From assembly GCA_964538875.1 (NCBI GenBank), contig CAZIHO010000008.1:1-55237 (forward strand): a stretch of 55,237 nucleotides of DNA. Reading direction: 5' to 3'. A model generated the notes under the pieces. That model made no database searches. It had not been told where the DNA came from and was given only the letters and a program-made list of their open reading frames with translations. Every line of letters begins with the position of its first letter. Positions within the stretch are counted from its first letter, which is position 1. The translations under genes and the position numbers were made by a program. The stretch comes from CAZIHO01 sp964538875. GTDB taxonomy: Bacteria > Pseudomonadota > Gammaproteobacteria > Chromatiales > Chromatiaceae. Positions 7,819 to 17,048 of this stretch are shown piece after piece.

Positions 7819-9171
7819 ATGGGTCAAGCATCGCCGCGCAAATATTTTGGTACCGACGGTATTCGGGGCCAGGTGGGCCAGGGTTGTGTCACGCCGGAGT
7901 TCGTTCTCAAGTTGGGCTGGGCGGCGGGCCGGGTGCTGGGCCGGGGGCCCGGTAGCCGCATCCTGATCGGCAAGGACACCCGCATCTCCGGTTATCTGTT
8001 CGAGTCGGCCCTAGAAGCGGGCTTGGCGGCGGCCGGGGTGGACATCCAACTGCTGGGTCCGATGCCGACGCCGGCCATCGCCTACCTCACCCGGGTCCTG
8101 GGTGCCACTGCCGGCATCGTCATCAGCGCGTCCCACAATCCCCATGGGGACAACGGCATCAAATTCTTTGGCGCGACCGGGGAAAAGCTGCTGGACGAGG
8201 TGGAACTGCTCATCGAACGGGAACTGGACCAGCCCCTGACCCTGGTCGAGCCCCATTTGCTGGGCAAGGCGCGCCGCGTGGATGACGCCGCCAGCCGCTA
8301 TGTGCGCTTCTGTAAGGACAGCCTGCCCAGCGGACTCACACTGGCCGGCCTCCGCATAGTGGTGGACTGTGCCCATGGCGCCTGTTATCAGGTGACCCCC
8401 CGTGTGTTGGCGGAATTAGGCGCCGAGGTGACCCGGCTCGGTTGCGAGCCGGACGGACTCAACATCAACGCCGGGGTCGGCTCCACCCACCCGGAGGCCC
8501 TGCAAGCCCGGGTGCGGGAACTGGGTGCCGATCTGGGGGTCGCCCTAGATGGGGACGGCGACCGGCTGATTCTGGTGGATGGCCAGGGAAACCTGGTGGA
8601 CGGCGACGGCATTCTGTACCTGATCGCCCGGGCGCGGCGCCGGGACGGCACCCTGACTGGCCCAGTGGTGGGTACTCTGATGAGCAACCTGGGGCTGGAG
8701 CAGGCGCTCCGGGCTCAGGGCATCGGCTTCGAGCGTACCGCCGTGGGCGACCGTTACGTGCTGGAGCGGCTCAAGGCCGAGGGCGGCATCCTGGGCGGTG
8801 AACCCTCGGGGCATATCATTTGCCGGGATCGCACCAGCACTGGCGACGGCACCATCGCCGCGCTGCAAGTCTTGGCGGAAATGGTCCACACTGGCTCGGA
8901 CCTGGCCGGCCTGGTGGCGGGGCTGGAAATCTTCCCGCAGGTGTTGGTGAACGTCCGTTTGGAAAGTCCCGGCAACCCCTTGGCATCCCAGCCCGTGCGG
9001 GACGCGCTGGCGGCGGCCGAGGCGGAGTTGGACGGTCAGGGCCGGATCCTGCTGCGCCCGTCCGGGACCGAGCCCCTGGCGCGGGTGATGGTGGAAGGAC
9101 GGGACCTGGATCAGGTGCGGCGGATCGCCGGGCAGCTGGCGGACGCGGTGCGCGCAGGATTGGCTGGTTAG
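7819..9171 (+). CDS. glmM: phosphoglucosamine mutase GlmM
   Basis: Converts glucosamine-6-phosphate to glucosamine-1-phosphate for UDP-GlcNAc, hence peptidoglycan and LPS. 450 aa from ATG 7819 behind a G-rich ribosome site; E. coli GlmM is 445. Visible: YFGTDGIRG at the start; the active-site loop GIVISASHNPHGDNGIKFFG with the phosphorylated Ser (about residue 105); the metal-binding DGDGDR; the sugar-binding GGEPSGH; and the C-terminal phosphate loop RPSGTEPLARVMVEG. It is not next to folP/ftsH as in E. coli. It ends 10 bases from the convergent regulator gene. Confidence 0.97.
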   Translation: MGQASPRKYFGTDGIRGQVGQGCVTPEFVLKLGWAAGRVLGRGPGSRILIGKDTRISGYLFESALEAGLAAAGVDIQLLGPMPTPAIAYLTRVLGATAGIVISASHNPHGDNGIKFFGATGEKLLDEVELLIERELDQPLTLVEPHLLGKARRVDDAASRYVRFCKDSLPSGLTLAGLRIVVDCAHGACYQVTPRVLAELGAEVTRLGCEPDGLNINAGVGSTHPEALQARVRELGADLGVALDGDGDRLILVDGQGNLVDGDGILYLIARARRRDGTLTGPVVGTLMSNLGLEQALRAQGIGFERTAVGDRYVLERLKAEGGILGGEPSGHIICRDRTSTGDGTIAALQVLAEMVHTGSDLAGLVAGLEIFPQVLVNVRLESPGNPLASQPVRDALAAAEAELDGQGRILLRPSGTEPLARVMVEGRDLDQVRRIAGQLADAVRAGLAG

Positions 9172-9181
9172 GACCGGCCCA

Positions 9182-10939
9182 TCAATCCACCCGAAAGGTG
9201 GCTTCCACGATGTTGCCGGTGCCCAGGTAACGCAGGGACGAGCAGATGGCCCGCACCAGGCGGATGCCGCGACCGTGGGGCCGGACCAGTTCCTGGCTGG
9301 AACCGGCGTCCACGCCGGCCGGGTCGAAGCCGGCGCCACTGTCTTCCACCTGGATAATCAACTGCCAGCCGCTGGGCAGGGATTCGCGGCGTACCGAAAA
9401 GCGTACGAAGCCTTCCCGTAATTGCTTCAGACGGGTTTCCCGTTCCTCGAAATAGGTGACGAAGCCGCCCGGAGTCCCCTTCAGGCCGGAATCCATGCCC
9501 AGCACCCCATGGTCCAGGGCGTTCAGAAACAGCTCAGTCAGCACCGTGTACAGGGGGCTGTGGTCGAAGGTGGTGCCCTCCATTTCCCGGACCTGGTTGA
9601 TGACCAGGGGCACTGGGTTCACCTTGCTCAAACGCCGCCCGGTGATGGTCAGCACCACTTCCCAACTGTCCGGGGAGGAGTCGTCCTGGGGTTCCGGCTC
9701 CCGGTCCCAGGGTGCCGCCAGATAGGGGGTCATGGATTGCCCTTCCTTGGGGAACAGTTCCTCTACGCAGGGAATCTCCACCATGCTGATGTCGTCCGCC
9801 TGGTCCGCGTCGCCGCAGAAGGCATTGAGTGCCTCGTCGATGCGATCAATGGCGGAGCGATGGGGACCGGTGGTGGTGATGGCGGCCTCGAAGCGCTCCT
9901 GACCGAACAACTGGCCATCCCGGTCCATGGCTTCGGTGACGCCATCGCTGGCCAGCAGCACCCGGTCACCCGGTTGAATGAAAATGTGCTTGAACAGGGG
10001 CCCCATTTCCACGTCCGGGAGAATCCCCAGGGGCAGCCCGGCCGATTGGACCCGTTCCTTGATACTCAGGTCCTCGCCAGCCAGCACCAGCCCCCCCGGC
10101 AAACCGCAGTTGCAGATCTGGACCTGATCCAATTCCCGCTTGACGCGCACGAAGAGGGCGCCCAGAAACATGCCAGTGGGGAGCATCTGATGCAGCTTGT
10201 TGTTGAGGGCCCAGAGAATCTGCTCCGGGGCGAAGCCCTTGCTGGTCATGGCCCGGAACACATCGGCGGTGGGCATGGCGCCCAGCGCGGAGGTCAAGCC
10301 GTGGCCGGTGAAGTCTCCGAGCAGCACATAGAGATCCCCGGACGGGGCCTGGGCGGTCAAAAACAGGTCGCCGCTGAAAATGGTGGCGGACTTGAGTTCG
10401 GAACGGATCAGCTCCATGGCCACGTTGCCGGCCATGATGACCCCTTCCAGCATTTGTTGGGCGATCTCCTCTTCCTGGCGCATCCGGTCATACAGGGAGT
10501 TGACCGCGTTATGGAGCTCCTTGATGCGCTCCATGGCCCGGATTTTGGACCGGAGAATAGTCCGGTTGAAGGGCTTGGTGAGAAAGTCATCGCCGCCGGC
10601 GTCAATGCAGTGGGCTAGGGACTCCTCGTCCGTGAGGGCGGTCAGGAAGATGATAGGAATGAAATGGTCGCCACTCAGGGACTTGATGTGTCCGGCCGCC
10701 TGGTAGCCGTCCATGAGCGGCATCATCACGTCCATGAACACCACGTCTGGCCGTTCGGCGGTGGCCACGGTCACCGCCTCAGCGCCGTTGGTGGCTTCCA
10801 GGACCCGATATCCCTGGCGTCGTAATAGGGTTCTCAGCAACACCCGGTTGGAGGGTTCGTCGTCCACCACCAGGGCTAGGCCCTGGCGCGGCGCCGATCC
10901 CTGGGGGGCTGGGAATTTTCCTCTAGCGATGGGGTTCAC
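9182..10939 (-). CDS. REC-PP2C(SpoIIE)-HATPase response regulator
   Basis: 585 aa in three parts. Residues about 20-140 are a receiver (LVVDDEPSNR; phosphoacceptor in FMDVMMPLMDG; TKPF Lys). After a coiled linker come about 170-400, a SpoIIE/RsbU-type PP2C Ser phosphatase (SGDLFL, GDFTGHGLTSALGAMP, LLASDGVTEA, QADDISM). Residues about 430-585 are an RsbW-like ATPase (TELFLNALDHG, DSGAGFDP, GRGIRLVRAICSSL). Known relatives such as Pseudomonas HsbR switch a STAS anti-sigma antagonist by phosphatase and kinase activity. No STAS or sigma gene is nearby, so the target is unknown. Confidence 0.93.
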   Translation of the reverse strand: MNPIARGKFPAPQGSAPRQGLALVVDDEPSNRVLLRTLLRRQGYRVLEATNGAEAVTVATAERPDVVFMDVMMPLMDGYQAAGHIKSLSGDHFIPIIFLTALTDEESLAHCIDAGGDDFLTKPFNRTILRSKIRAMERIKELHNAVNSLYDRMRQEEEIAQQMLEGVIMAGNVAMELIRSELKSATIFSGDLFLTAQAPSGDLYVLLGDFTGHGLTSALGAMPTADVFRAMTSKGFAPEQILWALNNKLHQMLPTGMFLGALFVRVKRELDQVQICNCGLPGGLVLAGEDLSIKERVQSAGLPLGILPDVEMGPLFKHIFIQPGDRVLLASDGVTEAMDRDGQLFGQERFEAAITTTGPHRSAIDRIDEALNAFCGDADQADDISMVEIPCVEELFPKEGQSMTPYLAAPWDREPEPQDDSSPDSWEVVLTITGRRLSKVNPVPLVINQVREMEGTTFDHSPLYTVLTELFLNALDHGVLGMDSGLKGTPGGFVTYFEERETRLKQLREGFVRFSVRRESLPSGWQLIIQVEDSGAGFDPAGVDAGSSQELVRPHGRGIRLVRAICSSLRYLGTGNIVEATFRVD

Positions 10940-11012
10940 CGGGGGCTCCTAACCGGCCCGCGACCCTGGGGCAAGACACCCGGAGCGGCGGCCGCCGCAC
11001 GACGGCCGGGCC

Positions 11013-11034
11013 CCTTGGGGGAGGGTCCCCAAGG
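11013..11034. terminator. hairpin between parA-like and regulator genes
   Basis: CCTTGGGG and CCCCAAGG flank a six-base loop in the 200-base gap between two minus-strand genes. No U tract on either side; possible weak terminator of the ParA-CHAD operon. Confidence 0.3.
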
Positions 11035-11139
11035 ATTATCCCTATGCAAGAACTCTGTACGCATAGCCCGCATTCCGTGTCAGGTAGGGTCCGGGGGCAG
11101 GGGATAGGGCTAACCAGCCCTGCCCATTGGCGGTAACGC

Positions 11140-11883
11140 CTAGAGACGGCTACAGACCTCCTGCCATAGGGCGTAGTACGCCTGCATGGCGGGACCCTTG
11201 GGCGCGTATTCTGCTAAGGGGGTGCGGTATTCACCCATGCGCTCAATATCCGAGGAATAGGGGATTTGAGTGCTCAGCAGTTCAGGAAAGCTTTCCGGTA
11301 AGCTGGAAATGATTTCTAGATGCATCCGCTTGCGCCGGTCCACCATGGAGAAAAAGGGCAGCAGATCCACCCCCAGGGTGCGCCGGTGTTCCCTCAGGAA
11401 ATCCCGGAGTTGTTGCAGGGTACGCACCGACAGCGTGGTGGGGATCATAGGCACCAGCAACAGGTCGGCGGCCCGGAACACGTTTTCCGACACCAGGGAG
11501 ATGCTGGGCGGACAATCCAGGATGATGAGGTCGTAGCTGGACTTGAGGGGTTCCAGGATACGTTCCAACTGCTTGGTGGGATGACCCGCGTCCTCCAACA
11601 TCAGGTCCATGTGCCGATAGGAAAAATCCGCCGGCAACAGGTCCAGGAGATCGTAGTCGGTGCCCTTGATGAGGTCTTCTAAGTCTTCTTTGCCCTTCAG
11701 CAGGGAGCGGCTGCGGGCATCCAGCTTGGGCTTGATGCGAAAATAAAAGCTGGCGGCGCCCTGGGGATCCAGGTCCCAAACTAGGGTGCGCAGGCCATGG
11801 TTGCTGGCCATCCAAGCCACGTTGACCGAGGTTGCGGTTTTGCCAACCCCACCCTTGATGTTGTAGACGCCAATAATTTTCAT
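11140..11883 (-). CDS. ParA/MinD-family ATPase coupled to CHAD gene
   Basis: 247-residue P-loop ATPase that in this family moves or positions cargo (plasmids, chromosomes, carboxysomes, chemoreceptor arrays) by ATP-dependent binding to DNA or membrane. It has the deviant Walker A NIKGGVGKTATSVNVAW with the signature Lys, the DLDPQGAA switch, and Walker B LIILDCPPSISLVSENVF. No ParB gene or parS-like site lies next to it. Its start codon overlaps the stop of the CHAD gene by four bases, so the two proteins are made together. Chromosomal ParA is usually next to parB and gid genes; this context differs, pointing to an orphan ParA dedicated to another cargo. Confidence 0.92.
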   Translation of the reverse strand: MKIIGVYNIKGGVGKTATSVNVAWMASNHGLRTLVWDLDPQGAASFYFRIKPKLDARSRSLLKGKEDLEDLIKGTDYDLLDLLPADFSYRHMDLMLEDAGHPTKQLERILEPLKSSYDLIILDCPPSISLVSENVFRAADLLLVPMIPTTLSVRTLQQLRDFLREHRRTLGVDLLPFFSMVDRRKRMHLEIISSLPESFPELLSTQIPYSSDIERMGEYRTPLAEYAPKGPAMQAYYALWQEVCSRL

Positions 11884-13442
11884 GCGCCTTGCTCCCGGAA
11901 CAGGGAGCGAAACAGGGCGTCATGCTCCTTGGTGTCGAATTCGCTGAAAATCTGGGCGAAGTGCATACGCTCGGTGTTTTGGTGCCGGATCAGACAGCCG
12001 ATCAGGCTGCCCATGGCCAGGACGGCATTGGTATTGCGCAACCCCTCGCTCACCATTTGCTCCGCGAAATGTTGTAGGGTATGGGCCTGGACTTCCAGGT
12101 CCTGGAAGGCGCCCAGGTTGTCCAACAGGGTCTTCATGATCTTGACCAGGGCGGTGACCTTCTTTTCTGGATACAGGCTGGCGAAAAACTCTAGCAAATA
12201 GCGCAGCTTCTTACAGCTCTTACGCATTTCGTGGAGTTCTTCCGGGGCGGACAGATCATTGATGGCCCGCCCTTCGTCGATGACCCGGCGATACATTTTC
12301 CAGATCCGCTCATCCGCCAGATTCTTGACCGGACGCCGGCCATTGGCGGCCAGGGACTGGTCCGGCACCGGCGTTTCCAGGAACGAGCGCCAACTCTTGA
12401 GCAACTGGACGAATTGGACCGATTCCAAATGGCGGACCAGTTCCCGTTGCTCTTGGGCGTAGTGGCTTTCCAGGAAGGTGCGCAGGGCGCCAAGGTCATT
12501 GCGCAGGAAGACCGGCAGGTCACGCCGATAGTCGTCCAGGGCCAGCAGGTAAACGTCCAGATCCCGCACCGGGCCGGTGATTTCCTGGAGCCAGGCGAAG
12601 CCTTCCGTGTAATGCCCGGTGACCTCGGGGGCGAATACGTCCTTGATCTGGGTGAGGGCGGAGCGGGTGCGGCGCACCGCTACCCGCAGGTCATGGAGGA
12701 ATTCGCTGTCCCAGTTGCCCTTGGTGCCCTCGATGTTGGCTTCCAGGGTCCGCAGCAGCCCCAGTTGAATTTCCTTGGTGGCCTCGTCCGAGCGGGATTT
12801 GGGATCCAGCCGGTAATTCAGGTTGGAGTTGTAATCGCCGGGCGCGCGACCGATGGCCTGGAGCGCGGTATCCAGCACCGAGGGTCCTGCCGAGTCATAG
12901 AAATTGCCCAGGGCGTCGCGTACCACCTGATAGTCCGCGTCATAACCGCGCACCGGCGTCAGACGCAGCCGGGGCGCCAATTCGCCGCTCAGGCCGCCGT
13001 CCGGGGTGGAGTAGCGGTTGCGGTCCATCTCGATGCGCACCACGGTCTTGGTCTCGTCGTCCAGCACCCTGACCTGACTGTGCCGGCTCTCCACCTGCAC
13101 GATGGGCAGCAGCACCCGGATCGACAGGGTTGGGGCAATCAGATCCCGCACGGGGCCGGGCGGTATATCCTGAAGATGGCGGGGCAGGGCTTGAACGCGC
13201 TGGCGGGCCACCAATTCGCCGCCGTGGCGATCGGTAAAACTGAGTTCCAGCAGGTCGCCATCCTGGACCATGGCCAAGATGCCCCGCGCCTTGTAGATTC
13301 GCCAATCGAAACTATCCAGATAGACCCGGGTTATCAGCCGTTCCGCTTCTTGCTTTAGGCCATAGTGCCCCGCCAACCGCGCCTTAATGTCATCTAGGCT
13401 GGCCGTTTCCGGCACCCGTAACTCAGTAATGGTAGTCGTCAT
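11880..13442 (-). CDS. CHAD domain protein with divergent CYTH-like N-terminus
   Basis: 520 aa. Residues about 230-515 are a CHAD domain, an alpha-helical fold rich in conserved His, Arg and Lys that binds inorganic polyphosphate; the hallmark helices are visible (FLHDLRVAVRRTRSAL and LHEMRKSCKKLRYLLEFF). The first 200 residues resemble a CYTH (triphosphate tunnel) domain in length and strand pattern, but I do not see the ExExK motif, so it may be inactive. CHAD proteins have been found on polyphosphate granules in other bacteria. First gene of a two-gene operon with the ParA-like ATPase. Confidence 0.9.
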   Translation of the reverse strand: MTTTITELRVPETASLDDIKARLAGHYGLKQEAERLITRVYLDSFDWRIYKARGILAMVQDGDLLELSFTDRHGGELVARQRVQALPRHLQDIPPGPVRDLIAPTLSIRVLLPIVQVESRHSQVRVLDDETKTVVRIEMDRNRYSTPDGGLSGELAPRLRLTPVRGYDADYQVVRDALGNFYDSAGPSVLDTALQAIGRAPGDYNSNLNYRLDPKSRSDEATKEIQLGLLRTLEANIEGTKGNWDSEFLHDLRVAVRRTRSALTQIKDVFAPEVTGHYTEGFAWLQEITGPVRDLDVYLLALDDYRRDLPVFLRNDLGALRTFLESHYAQEQRELVRHLESVQFVQLLKSWRSFLETPVPDQSLAANGRRPVKNLADERIWKMYRRVIDEGRAINDLSAPEELHEMRKSCKKLRYLLEFFASLYPEKKVTALVKIMKTLLDNLGAFQDLEVQAHTLQHFAEQMVSEGLRNTNAVLAMGSLIGCLIRHQNTERMHFAQIFSEFDTKEHDALFRSLFREQGA

Positions 13443-13577
13443 TATCTCGTAATGCCCCTTTATGCAGAGATTTTCACCTCTAATTGTAACATTATTGACC
13501 CCGCACCCAGTTTTTGACGCCCAGGCGCCGCGAGCCGGTCCCGGTATCTGGAGCCCGTTATAGGGGGGCCACCGGGC

Positions 13578-13973
13578 TCAGTCCCGGGCTGCCGGCGCCC
13601 TGTATCCAGCCAGGCCCAGCAACATATCTGCCAGGGCCGTCTCGGCAGCGCCCAGGTGGTCAGTGACCCGGATGCGGGCCTGGGGATGGGCGCGGCGGCA
13701 CTCCTCCACCAAGGCGGGCAGGTCCAGGGCCACATGCCGGCCGGCGGATAAAAAGTAGGGCACCACCACCACCTCGGATGGGTTGTCCGCTACCGCCGCG
13801 TCGATGGCCTCGGTGATGGAGGGCGCCGCCAGTTCCAGAAAGCCCGCCAGTACCCGGCGGCACTGGGCTGACGCGCGCTGGGTCAGGACTTGGGCCAGGT
13901 GCCGTACTTCCTCGTTGGAGGCGGCGCGCCGGCTGCCGTGGGCAGCCAGCACCAGGATGCTGTCCGGCATCAT
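13578..13973 (-). CDS. CbiX/SirB-type sirohydrochlorin chelatase
   Basis: 131-residue short CbiX (CbiXS-like) protein that would insert Co or Fe into sirohydrochlorin for cobalamin or siroheme. Metal-site motifs are visible: VLAAHGSRR with the first His at the N-terminus, and VPYFLSAGRHVALDLP with the second. Starts 12 bases after the pepN stop on the same strand, so it is likely cotranscribed with pepN. The metal cannot be told from sequence. Confidence 0.85.
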   Translation of the reverse strand: MMPDSILVLAAHGSRRAASNEEVRHLAQVLTQRASAQCRRVLAGFLELAAPSITEAIDAAVADNPSEVVVVPYFLSAGRHVALDLPALVEECRRAHPQARIRVTDHLGAAETALADMLLGLAGYRAPAARD

Positions 13974-13985
13974 GGCCGGCTGGCC

Positions 13986-16631
13986 CTAGCCCGCCGGGGC
14001 AGCCAGACTCTTGAGGGCGATTTCATAGGTGTCCTTGGATAGGTTGGGGGTCGTCAAAATCCGCTCCAACTGGTCGTGCATGGCCTGCTGACGGGGGCCG
14101 TCGTAGGCGCGCCAGCGGGCCAGGGCCCGCAGCAGCCGGGCCGCCACCTGGGGATTGCGGGGATCCAATGCCAGCACCCGGTCCGCCAACAGGCGGTAGC
14201 CAGCGCCATCCAGACGATGGAAGCGGACTGGGTTGGCGGTACTGAAACTACCGATCAGGGCCCGGATCCGGTTCGGGTTGGGCGCAGCGAAACAGGGATG
14301 ACCGAGCAGTGCCTGGACCTGGTCCAGGGTGTCCGGGCGCTTGGACAGGGCCTGTACCGTCAGCCATTTATCCACTACCAGCGGATTGTCCTGCCAGCGG
14401 TGGTAGAACCGCTCCAGGGCCTGGTCCCGGTACGGCGCGAAGGAATGCGCCAACAACTGGAGGGCAGCCAGCAGGTCGGTCATGTTATGACCCGCCTCGA
14501 ATTGTTCCCAGCAGAGGTCCAGACCGCCAGCGCAGTGGGCCAGGTATTCCAGGCAGCGGTTCTTGAGGGCGCGGCGCCCGATGGAGGTGGGGTCGAGCTG
14601 GTAGGGGCCGGGGTCCGAGGTGGCCTGGTAGGTTTGCCGGAATGCCTCACCCAGGGTCCTGGCCAGATGCCCCAACAGTTCTTCCCGGACCTGGTGAATG
14701 CCGTCCACGTCCACCCGGTCCATCTGGTCCCCCAAGAAGGCCTCGCTGGGCAGCGCCAGGACCTCCGCCATCAGGGCCGGATCGGCGCGGGGGTCGGCGA
14801 GGGCGGCGGCGAAAGCATCTTCCAGGCCCGCCGGAATGCGGGGAGCCCCGGAGCGGGGACCCAGATTGTCCAGGATGATGCGTTCGGTCAGACGTTGCGC
14901 CGCGTCCCAGCGGTTGAAATTGTCTGTGTCATGGGCGATCAGGTGCAGCAATTCGTCATCCGAATAGGGATAGCGCACCTTGACCGGCGCCGAAAAGCCC
15001 CGGCACAGGGAGGGCACCGGTGGCGCCGGAATATCCACGAAACTGAATTCCTGGTCCGTCTCGAGCACTTCCAGGATCCGGGTACCGGGAGTGCTGCGCT
15101 GCTCCCCGGCCAGCCGCAGTTGCCACTCCTCACCAGCAGGACCCAGCAGGCCCAGGGCCAAGGGAATGTGGAACGGCTCCTTATGGGGCTGGCCTGGTGT
15201 GGCGGGGCAGGACTGCCGCACCCGCAGCCGGTAGCAGGCGTTGGTCTCGTCATAGGCGCCGGACAGGGTCAGTTCCGGCGTGCCGGCCTGGTCGTACCAG
15301 CGTTGGAATTGGCTCAGATCCCGCCCCGAGACTTCTGCCATGCAGGCCAGGAAATCATCGGTGGTCACCGCCTGGCCGTCGTGGCGGGAGAAATAGAGAT
15401 CGGTACCGCGCCGGAACAACTCAGGTCCCAATAGTGTCGCCAGCATCCGTACCACCTCGGCGCCCTTTTCGTAGACGGTGGCGGTATAGAAGTTGTTGAT
15501 CTCGATATAGGACGCGGGCCGCACCGGATGGGCCATGGGGCCGGCGTCCTCGGCAAACTGGCGGGCGCGCAGGGCGCGGACGTCGGCGATGCGTTTGACG
15601 CCGGGGGAGCCCATGTCCCCGGAAAACTGCTGGTCCCGGAACACGGTGAAACCTTCCTTGAGGGACAGTTGAAACCAGTCCCGGCAGGTGACCCGGTTAC
15701 CGGACCAGTTATGGAAATATTCGTGGCCGATGACGCTCTCGATGCCCTGGAAATCCTGATCGGTGGCGATGTCCGGTAGGGCCAGCACATAGCGGCTGTT
15801 GAAGATATTCAGGCCCTTGTTCTCCATGGCGCCCATGTTGAAGTCACCGACCGCGACGACGTTATACACATCCAGATCGTATTCACGGCCGTACTTCTCC
15901 TGGTCCCAGGCCATGGCCCGCTGCAGGGACGCCATGGCGTGGCCGCATTGATCCCGGTTCTGGGCTTCCACATAGATGTTGAGGTCCAGAGAGCGGCCGC
16001 TCTGGGTTTGGAAGCGGTCCCGGATCCGTTCCAGTTGCCCCCCCACCAGGGCGAACAGATAGGCGGGCTTGGGGAAGGGATCGTCCCAGCGCGCCAGGTG
16101 GCGCCCGTCCGTCAAGCGGCGGGTGCCGAGGGGGTTGCCGTTGGCCAGCAACACCGGATAGCGGGTCTGGTCCCCCACCAGCGTGACCCGGAAGCGGGTC
16201 ATTACGTCCGGGCGGTCGATGAAGAAACTGAGGCGCCGAAAACCCTCCGGCTCGCACTGGGTGCAGAGCATGGGGCCGGAGCGGAACAGGCCCTCCAGGG
16301 CGGTGTTGCGATCCGGGTGAATGGCCACCAGGGTTTCCAGTTGGAACTGGTCCGGCACCCGGTCCAGAATCAACCCCCGGCCATCCTGTTGGTAGCGATC
16401 CGGCCCCAGGGGTTGGCCGTCCAGCCGGATGGCCAGCAATTCCAGGTCTTCGCCATCCAGGCGCAGGGCGCCATCGCCCCGGGGGAAGGCCGGGTTGCGG
16501 CGCAATACCAGCCGCGACCGCACTAGGGTGCGGGCATCGTCCAATTCCACCCGCAGCATGGCCCAGTCGATCCAAAACGGCGGGGGTTGATAATCGGCCA
16601 GCAAGACCGCTTGGTGGATGGCGTCGGACAT
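13986..16631 (-). CDS. pepN: aminopeptidase N PepN
   Basis: M1-family zinc aminopeptidase, 881 aa (E. coli 870), cytoplasmic; trims N-terminal residues from peptides. Visible: the exopeptidase motif VGDFNMGAMENKGLN; the zinc site VIGHEYFHNWSGNRVTCRDWFQLSLKEG (split: HEYFH plus the downstream Glu); the Tyr-bearing segment YTATVYEKGAEVVRM. I start at 16631 (MSDAIHQ), where GAGGG sits five bases upstream; longer frames upstream lack a site. Divergent from the glutaredoxin gene. Confidence 0.96.
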   Translation of the reverse strand: MSDAIHQAVLLADYQPPPFWIDWAMLRVELDDARTLVRSRLVLRRNPAFPRGDGALRLDGEDLELLAIRLDGQPLGPDRYQQDGRGLILDRVPDQFQLETLVAIHPDRNTALEGLFRSGPMLCTQCEPEGFRRLSFFIDRPDVMTRFRVTLVGDQTRYPVLLANGNPLGTRRLTDGRHLARWDDPFPKPAYLFALVGGQLERIRDRFQTQSGRSLDLNIYVEAQNRDQCGHAMASLQRAMAWDQEKYGREYDLDVYNVVAVGDFNMGAMENKGLNIFNSRYVLALPDIATDQDFQGIESVIGHEYFHNWSGNRVTCRDWFQLSLKEGFTVFRDQQFSGDMGSPGVKRIADVRALRARQFAEDAGPMAHPVRPASYIEINNFYTATVYEKGAEVVRMLATLLGPELFRRGTDLYFSRHDGQAVTTDDFLACMAEVSGRDLSQFQRWYDQAGTPELTLSGAYDETNACYRLRVRQSCPATPGQPHKEPFHIPLALGLLGPAGEEWQLRLAGEQRSTPGTRILEVLETDQEFSFVDIPAPPVPSLCRGFSAPVKVRYPYSDDELLHLIAHDTDNFNRWDAAQRLTERIILDNLGPRSGAPRIPAGLEDAFAAALADPRADPALMAEVLALPSEAFLGDQMDRVDVDGIHQVREELLGHLARTLGEAFRQTYQATSDPGPYQLDPTSIGRRALKNRCLEYLAHCAGGLDLCWEQFEAGHNMTDLLAALQLLAHSFAPYRDQALERFYHRWQDNPLVVDKWLTVQALSKRPDTLDQVQALLGHPCFAAPNPNRIRALIGSFSTANPVRFHRLDGAGYRLLADRVLALDPRNPQVAARLLRALARWRAYDGPRQQAMHDQLERILTTPNLSKDTYEIALKSLAAPAG

Positions 16632-16775
16632 GGGGACCCTCGGGAAACAAAGGTGGCGGGGGGATGCCGGTTTTGGCTGCGCGGAGCCAGGCTGCTGCCG
16701 CTCCGGTTGGCTGGACCCTCCTGCGGCGGCCTGATAGAGTGGATTGGAAGTCCTTGTTGCAGGGGAGGAAAGATT

Positions 16776-17033
16776 ATGCCAAAGATCGAAGTCTATACCA
16801 CGGCCATTTGCCCTTACTGTATCCGCGCCAAGCGGTTGCTGGATCGCAAGGGCGTCCGCTACCAAGAGATCCGGGTGGACCTGGATCGAAACCAAATGGC
16901 CATCATGCTGGACCGGAGCCGCCGGCAAACGGTGCCCCAAATCTTTATCGACGGATTGCACGTGGGCGGCTACGACGATATGGCGCGGCTGGATGTGCGG
17001 GGGGAACTGGATCCCCTGCTGGGGCGGACCTAA
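16776..17033 (+). CDS. grxC: glutaredoxin GrxC
   Basis: 85-residue dithiol glutaredoxin using glutathione to reduce disulfides. It has the active site CPYC at residues 12-15, the cis-Pro motif TVPQIFIDG and the glutathione-binding GGYDD. ATG 16776 follows a strong AGGGGAGGAA site. The hslR gene starts 15 bases downstream, suggesting a two-gene operon. Confidence 0.95.
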   Translation: MPKIEVYTTAICPYCIRAKRLLDRKGVRYQEIRVDLDRNQMAIMLDRSRRQTVPQIFIDGLHVGGYDDMARLDVRGELDPLLGRT

Positions 17034-17048
17034 GGAGCGCGCTACACC

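Noticed and set aside
9422..10618. 398-codon plus-strand frame over the REC-PP2C gene
   Set aside because: Shadow of the minus-strand gene; no start signal and no recognisable protein.
11140..11883. Chromosome-partition parA with parB
   Set aside because: No parB, gidAB or parS-like palindrome nearby; the overlapping partner is a CHAD gene.
12231..13358. 375-codon plus-strand frame over the CHAD gene
   Set aside because: Shadow frame; CHAD motifs on the minus strand are unambiguous.
13443..13577. Pho box upstream of the CHAD gene
   Set aside because: GTCAAT- and GTTAC-like pieces occur on the minus strand, but not at an 11-base step.
14076..15434. 452-codon plus-strand frame over pepN
   Set aside because: Shadow frame; pepN has its GAMEN and HEXXH motifs on the other strand.
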